This document shows, piece after piece, positions 59,671 to 64,000 of a DNA stretch of 64,000 nucleotides. The DNA is from Eubacteriales bacterium (GTDB taxonomy: Bacteria > Bacillota_A > Clostridia > Christensenellales > Aristaeellaceae). Each line of letters opens with the position of its first letter. Position 1 is the first letter of the stretch. The notes beneath the pieces were generated by a model. That model was not told the origin of the DNA. It worked only from the letters and a program-made list of their open reading frames with translations, and did not search any database. A program made the translations under genes and the position numbers. The DNA is taken from the NCBI GenBank assembly GCA_029974035.1, contig JARKQG010000073.1, positions 21,035 through 85,034 of the forward strand, given 5' to 3'.

Positions 59671-60260
59671 AGGCGCGGATTGCCGTGCTCGTGTCCGGCG
59701 GCGGCACAAACCTCCAGGCGCTGATGGACGCCGAAGCTGCCGGCAAGCTGAAAAGCGGCAAAATCGCGCTGGTCGTCTCCAGCCGGCCGGATGCTTATGC
59801 CCTCGTCCGCGCGAGGTGCGCGGGGATCGAAGCCGCCACCGTCACAAAGGCGGACGGCGAGGATGCCCTCGCCGCCGTCCTCGAGGATCGGAAGATTGAC
59901 CTCATCGTACTGGCCGGGTACCTGACCATCCTCAGCCCCGGCTTTGTGCGCCGCTTTGAAAACCGCATCGTCAACGTGCATCCGTCGCTGATCCCCGCCT
60001 TCTGCGGCAAGGGCTTCTACGGCCTTGTTCCCCACCGGGAGGCCCTCAGGCGCGGCGTCAAGCTGACCGGCGCCACGGTGCACCTGGTCAACGAAATCCC
60101 CGACGGCGGGAGGATCCTCGCCCAGAAGGCGGTCAGGGTGCTGCCCGGCGACACGCCGGAAACCCTGCAAAAGCGCGTGATGGCCAAGGCCGAGTGGGTG
60201 CTTCTGCCCCGCGCGGTCGAGGCTCTCTCCGCCGAAATCGTAAAGGAGATGCGCTCATGA
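59667..60260 (+). CDS. purN: Phosphoribosylglycinamide formyltransferase
   Basis: 197 residues, start GTG 59667. [25 protein letters not shown], and the active-site motif [18 protein letters not shown] with Asn and His are present; Asp of the DGG motif follows. Uses 10-formyl-THF. ATGA overlap with the next gene. Confidence 0.96.
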   Translation: MKARIAVLVSGGGTNLQALMDAEAAGKLKSGKIALVVSSRPDAYALVRARCAGIEAATVTKADGEDALAAVLEDRKIDLIVLAGYLTILSPGFVRRFENRIVNVHPSLIPAFCGKGFYGLVPHREALRRGVKLTGATVHLVNEIPDGGRILAQKAVRVLPGDTPETLQKRVMAKAEWVLLPRAVEALSAEIVKEMRS

Positions 60261-60949
60261 ACCTGATTGATCATCCCGGCCTTCGGGCCTACCCCGGCCG
60301 CGGCGTCCTTCTGGGTGCGTTTCCCGACGGCCGCGCCCTCGCCGCCTATTTTCTGATGGGGCGCAGCGCGAACAGCCGCAACCGCCTGCTCGTCCGCGAG
60401 GGCGACGGCCTCCGGGCCAGGGCCTTTGATCCGGCCAAGGTGGAGGACCCGTCCCTCATCCTGTACGCCCCGGTGCGGGTGTACGAAAACAGGACGATTG
60501 TCACCAACGGCGACCAGACCGACACCATCCTGGACTTTCTCCGCCGCGGCGAAACCTTTGAGGCCGCGCTGGCGACGCGGGAATATGAGCCGGACGCCCC
60601 AAACTGGACGCCCCGCATCTCCGGCATGGTGACATTTGCGGGCGGCGCGTTCTCCTATGATCTGAGCATCCTCAGGCGCGGCGCGGGCTGCGAGCGGTTC
60701 TTCTTCCGCTACGGGGTCCCCCGGCCGGGCCTTGTCCACCTGATCCACACCTACCGGCCCGGCGCCACCCCCCTCATGCCCTTCTCCGGAGAACCGGCGG
60801 CGCTAGAGTCAAACCTCGCGCCAAAGGACCTTGCCCGCGCGCTGTGGGCCGCGCTGGACCCGGAAAACAAGGTCGCGCTCTTTGTGCGCGCGATCGATCC
60901 CAAGACGATGGCGTTCGAGGACCACATCCTCAACGCGCTGGAGGCGTAA
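60257..60949 (+). CDS. IMP cyclohydrolase (PurO-like)
   Basis: 230 residues from ATG 60257, overlapping the purN stop. It opens [19 protein letters not shown] and continues YFLMGRSANSRNRLL, the pattern of archaeal-type IMP cyclohydrolase (PF07826, Ntn-hydrolase fold), unrelated to the PurH N-terminal domain. It closes the last ring of IMP. The next gene is a transformylase lacking the PurH cyclohydrolase domain, so the pair replaces bifunctional PurH. Confidence 0.9.
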   Translation: MNLIDHPGLRAYPGRGVLLGAFPDGRALAAYFLMGRSANSRNRLLVREGDGLRARAFDPAKVEDPSLILYAPVRVYENRTIVTNGDQTDTILDFLRRGETFEAALATREYEPDAPNWTPRISGMVTFAGGAFSYDLSILRRGAGCERFFFRYGVPRPGLVHLIHTYRPGATPLMPFSGEPAALESNLAPKDLARALWAALDPENKVALFVRAIDPKTMAFEDHILNALEA

Positions 60950-60951
60950 GC

Positions 60952-62118
60952 ATGCAGTCGCTGGAACTCAAGTACGGACTCAACCCCAACCAGAAGCCCG
61001 CGCGCATCTTTTCGGATGCGGGCGCGCTGCCGGTTTCGGTGCTGTCGGGCAGGCCCGGCTACATCAACTTTCTGGATGCGCTCAACGGCTGGCAGCTGGT
61101 GCGCGAACTCCGGGCGGCCATCGGCCTTCCCGCCGCCGCGTCCTTCAAGCATGTCAGCCCCGCCGGCGCGGCGGTGGGCGTGCCGCTGACGGAATCGCTG
61201 CGCAGGAGCTTTTTCCTGCCCGAGGGCGAACCCCTCTCCCCCCTCGCCGCCGCCTACGCCCGCGCCCGGGGCGCGGACCGCATGTCCTCCTTCGGCGACT
61301 TCATCGCGCTGTCGGACGCGTGCGACCCGGACACGGCAAGGCTGATCGCCCGGGAGGTTTCCGACGGCATCATCGCGCCGGGCTACCACCCGGAGGCGCT
61401 GGAAATCCTGACAAAAAAGCGCAAGGGCGCCTATAACGTCATCGAGGTGGATCCCCTCTATGCGCCGCCCGCCGCCGATGTGCGCACGGTTTTTGGCGTC
61501 ACCTTCGAGCAAGCCCGAAACGATGTGACAATCGACGCGGCGCTGCTTGAAAACGTGGTGACCCGCGAAAAGGCGATCCCCGAGGGCGCGGCGCGGGACC
61601 TGGTCGTGGCCATGATCGCCCTCAAGTACACCCAGTCCAATTCCGTCGTCTACGCGGAAAACGGCCAGACCATCGGCGTGGGCGCGGGGCAGCAGTCCCG
61701 CATCCACTGCACGCGGCTGGCCGGCGACAAGGCGGACCTGTTCCACCTGCGCTTGCACCCGAAGGCGCTGGGTCTCCCCTTCAAGGACGGCCTGTCCCGC
61801 CCGGAAAAGGACAACTGCGTGGACGGGTACCTTCTGAATCTGCCGGAGATCTTTGAAAACTGGGCGGATTTCTTCCTTGAAAAGCCGGAGCCCATCGCTA
61901 TGGGTGAACGGGCGGAATGGCTCTCAGGCTTTACCGGCGTATCCCTCGCCAGTGATGCCTTCTTCCCCTTCGGCGACAACGTGGAGCGCGCCGAGAAAAG
62001 CGGCGTTTCCTTTATCGCCCAGCCCGGCGGCTCTATCCGCGATGATCACGTGATCGCCGCCTGCGACCGCTACGGCATCGCCATGGCCTTTACGGGTCTG
62101 CGGTTGTTCCATCACTAA
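60952..62118 (+). CDS. purH: AICAR transformylase, stand-alone (PurH C-terminal type)
   Basis: 388 residues beginning MQSLELKYGLNPNQKPAR, equal to the AICARFT part of PurH; the N-terminal MGS-like cyclohydrolase domain (about 190 residues) is absent. The active-site Lys-His pair lies in SFKHVSPAGAA, and RSRIH-type QQSRIHCTRLAG and GGSIRDDHVI are intact. Formylates AICAR from both purine synthesis and the his operon. It begins 2 bases after the cyclohydrolase gene. Confidence 0.94.
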   Translation: MQSLELKYGLNPNQKPARIFSDAGALPVSVLSGRPGYINFLDALNGWQLVRELRAAIGLPAAASFKHVSPAGAAVGVPLTESLRRSFFLPEGEPLSPLAAAYARARGADRMSSFGDFIALSDACDPDTARLIAREVSDGIIAPGYHPEALEILTKKRKGAYNVIEVDPLYAPPAADVRTVFGVTFEQARNDVTIDAALLENVVTREKAIPEGAARDLVVAMIALKYTQSNSVVYAENGQTIGVGAGQQSRIHCTRLAGDKADLFHLRLHPKALGLPFKDGLSRPEKDNCVDGYLLNLPEIFENWADFFLEKPEPIAMGERAEWLSGFTGVSLASDAFFPFGDNVERAEKSGVSFIAQPGGSIRDDHVIAACDRYGIAMAFTGLRLFHH

Positions 62119-62136
62119 TTCCAAAGGGAGAACGAC

Positions 62137-63405
62137 ATGAACGTCATGATCGTAGGTTCCGGCGGGCGCGAGCACGCGCTGGCCTTCAAAATTGCTGAAA
62201 GCCCCCGGGTTACGCGGCTCTACGCGCTGCCAGGAAACGCGGGAATTGCGCAGGTTGCCGAGTGCGTTCCGATAGCCGCCACGGACATCGGCGGCCTTGT
62301 CCGCTTTGCGGTGGGGAACGGGATCGACTTCGCGGTGGTCGCACCGGACGACCCGCTGGCCCTCGGCGCGGTGGACGCTCTGGAGAGCGCGGGCGTCGCC
62401 TGCTTCGGGCCCTCAAAAAGCGCCGCGATGATTGAGAGCAGCAAGATTTTCTCGAAGGATCTAATGCGAAAGTACGGCATTCCCACCGCCGCCTACCGAA
62501 CCTTTGAGTCCGAGGCGACGGCCTGCGAATACCTCTCGGGCTGCGCGTTTCCGCAGGTGGTCAAGGCGGACGGGTTGGCGCTTGGCAAGGGCGTCGTGAT
62601 CGCACAGGACCTCCCCGAGGCCCGCGCCGCGGTGCACGCCATGATGGCCGAGGGTGCTTTCGGCGACAGCGGGCGGCGGGTGGTGATTGAAGAATTCCTC
62701 ACCGGGCCTGAAGTGACGGTGCTGGCCTTCACCGACGGCAAGGCCCTCGTCCCCATGGTTTCCTCGATGGACCACAAGCGCGCATTTGATGGCGATCTGG
62801 GTCCCAACACAGGCGGCATGGGCGTCGTCGCGCCAAACCCTTTCTACACAGAGGACATCGCAGATCGCGCGATGCGGGAGATTTTTCTGCCCACCGTCGA
62901 GGCCATGAATCGGGAAGGCAGACCCTTCAAGGGCTGCCTGTACTTCGGGCTGATGCTGACGAAGGACGGACCCAGGGTGATCGAATACAACGCCCGCTTC
63001 GGCGATCCGGAGGCGCAGGCGGTCTTGTCGCTTCTGGAGAGCGACCTTTTCGAGATCCTCCTCGCGGTGCGAGAGGAACGTCTCGCAGGCGCCGATGTGC
63101 GCTTTTACGACCTCGCCAGCTGCGTGGTGATGGTGGCCTCCGGCGGGTATCCCGGCGCGTATCAAAAGGGGCTGCCCATCGACCTGGGCGGCGCGGAAAA
63201 ATGTGCGACGGTCTTTCACAGCGGAACCGCCGTCAAGGACGGCCGTCTGGTCACCGCCGGCGGGCGGGTGCTGGGCGTCGTCTGCGTGGCGGAGGCCCTT
63301 GAAACCGCGGTGGCGGATGCGACGAAGGCAGCGGCGATGGTGCGCTTTGACGGCGCCTTCTTCCGCCATGATATCGGACGGCGCGCGCTGGAAGGAAGGT
63401 CATAG
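62137..63405 (+). CDS. purD: Phosphoribosylamine--glycine ligase
   Basis: 422 residues, ATP-grasp. MNVMIVGSGGREHALA is the family start, KADGLALGKGV and the EYNARFGDPEAQ signature complete it. AAAGGGAG precedes the ATG. Second step of purine synthesis; unusually late in the operon order, after purH as in B. subtilis. Confidence 0.97.
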   Translation: MNVMIVGSGGREHALAFKIAESPRVTRLYALPGNAGIAQVAECVPIAATDIGGLVRFAVGNGIDFAVVAPDDPLALGAVDALESAGVACFGPSKSAAMIESSKIFSKDLMRKYGIPTAAYRTFESEATACEYLSGCAFPQVVKADGLALGKGVVIAQDLPEARAAVHAMMAEGAFGDSGRRVVIEEFLTGPEVTVLAFTDGKALVPMVSSMDHKRAFDGDLGPNTGGMGVVAPNPFYTEDIADRAMREIFLPTVEAMNREGRPFKGCLYFGLMLTKDGPRVIEYNARFGDPEAQAVLSLLESDLFEILLAVREERLAGADVRFYDLASCVVMVASGGYPGAYQKGLPIDLGGAEKCATVFHSGTAVKDGRLVTAGGRVLGVVCVAEALETAVADATKAAAMVRFDGAFFRHDIGRRALEGRS

Positions 63406-63406
63406 C

Positions 63407-64000
63407 ATGGTTTATCGCGTATATGTGGAAAAAAAACCGGGGTTCGACGTGGAAGCGCAGGCGCTGCGGCGGGATTTGACCGCGTTTCTCGGCGTCGAAG
63501 GCCTTGAGAAACTGCGCCTCATCAATCGCTACGATGTCGAAGGCGTGGATCAGGCGCTGTTTGAACGCGGCGTCGCCACGGTATTCTCCGAGCCGCAGCT
63601 GGACGAGGCGTTCTTTGACCTGCCGAATGGCGGCGCGGCGGCTTTTGCGGTGGAGTATCTGCCCGGTCAATTCGATCAACGGGCGGATTCCGCCGCCCAG
63701 TGCATGCAGCTTCTCTCCCAGCGTGAAAAACCGCTGGTGCGCACCGCGCGGGTCTATCTTCTGTACGGCGCGCTGTCGGAAGAAACCGTCGGCCGAATCA
63801 AAAAATACGTGATCAACCCGGTGGAGAGCCGCGAAGCATCCCTCGCGCCGGTCGAGACGCTGGCAATGCCCGTCGAGGCCCCGGCGCGCGTTCGGATGCT
63901 GACGGGCTTCACCGTCCTTGACGAGGGCGGCCTCGCAGCGCTCCGGCGCGAGCTGGCGCTCGCGATGGACGAGGCGGACCTTGCGTTCTGCCGGGACTAC
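63407..64000 (+). CDS. purL: Phosphoribosylformylglycinamidine synthase, N-terminal part
   Basis: 198 codons visible; the gene runs off the right edge. The start MVYRVYVEKKPGFDVEAQALRRDL with the PurS-like segment and the following LPGQFDQRADSAAQCMQLL fit the large single-chain FGAM synthase used by many Clostridia, in which PurS, PurL and PurQ parts are one polypeptide. No separate purQ or purS was seen upstream. GGAAGGAAGG precedes the ATG at 63407, 1 base after the purD stop. Confidence 0.85.
   Translation, partial: MVYRVYVEKKPGFDVEAQALRRDLTAFLGVEGLEKLRLINRYDVEGVDQALFERGVATVFSEPQLDEAFFDLPNGGAAAFAVEYLPGQFDQRADSAAQCMQLLSQREKPLVRTARVYLLYGALSEETVGRIKKYVINPVESREASLAPVETLAMPVEAPARVRMLTGFTVLDEGGLAALRRELALAMDEADLAFCRDY

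Overview
The window is GC-rich (roughly two thirds G+C by eye), densely coded bacterial chromosome and reads as a high-GC anaerobic member of the Clostridia. The indications are a complete rnfCDGEAB ferredoxin:NAD oxidoreductase operon, a histidine operon with HisZ plus the short form of HisG, PyrR with uracil permease, the acetylated lysine branch (DapA, DapB, DapH, a DapL-type deacetylase), an XRE-cupin regulator paired with an acyl-CoA ligase, DUF975 and XpaC/TelA proteins, and an RACo-type corrinoid-protein activator. I cannot name the species. No tRNA, rRNA, CRISPR array, intact transposase or phage gene was seen.

Layout. 1-1823: end of one and all of a second URO-D-fold protein (corrinoid methyltransferase-like). 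1837-3596: SH3/VanX-like dipeptidase and a GNAT acetyltransferase. 3735-6018: a 162-bp repeat element, then uraA-pyrR with an attenuator leader. 6112-8037: GntR(YtrA-type)-ABC transporter operon with its promoter and operator. 8164-9815: EamA transporter convergent with tcdA. 10207-10608: small Cys-motif/Lys-rich protein. 10914-15819: rnf operon. 16030-18113: K+ uptake TrkA/TrkH. 18359-23119: EamA transporter, a broken MBL gene with an in-frame TGA, an AraC regulator, an MFS permease fused in frame to a hexapeptide acetyltransferase, and an AT-richer GNAT gene. 23275-29016: pth-mfd-RACo operon. 29182-31607: purR and murC, divergent. 31658-41230: envelope genes (DUF2207, lipoprotein, DUF975, TPM, LemA, TelA, XpaC) around an XRE-cupin/acyl-CoA ligase pair. 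41401-44647: pfkA, a trypsin-like protease, an MBL hydrolase and a nucleoside deaminase. 44710-48240: dapA-dapB-dapH and the divergent deacetylase. 48344-55711: hisZGDCBHAFIE. 55997-64000: purECFMN-purO-purH(transformylase)-purD-purL (cut by the window end).

Connections. The his and pur operons are adjacent and linked by chemistry: HisF/HisH release AICAR, which the stand-alone transformylase and the PurO-type cyclohydrolase turn into IMP. PurR, encoded 26 kb away, is the likely repressor of the pur operon. PyrR probably controls its own operon through a leader with mutually exclusive hairpins. The RACo-like activator fits the methyltransferase-like genes at the left edge.

Most unusual points: three 162-bp non-coding elements with terminal inverted repeats, two of which supply the stop codon of the adjoining gene; an MBL-fold reading frame whose conserved Cys codon is TGA and whose middle is missing; an MFS-acetyltransferase frame with no stop between the halves; a chain of consecutive hairpins at 37350-37617; and a GntR repressor that appears to start at CTG.
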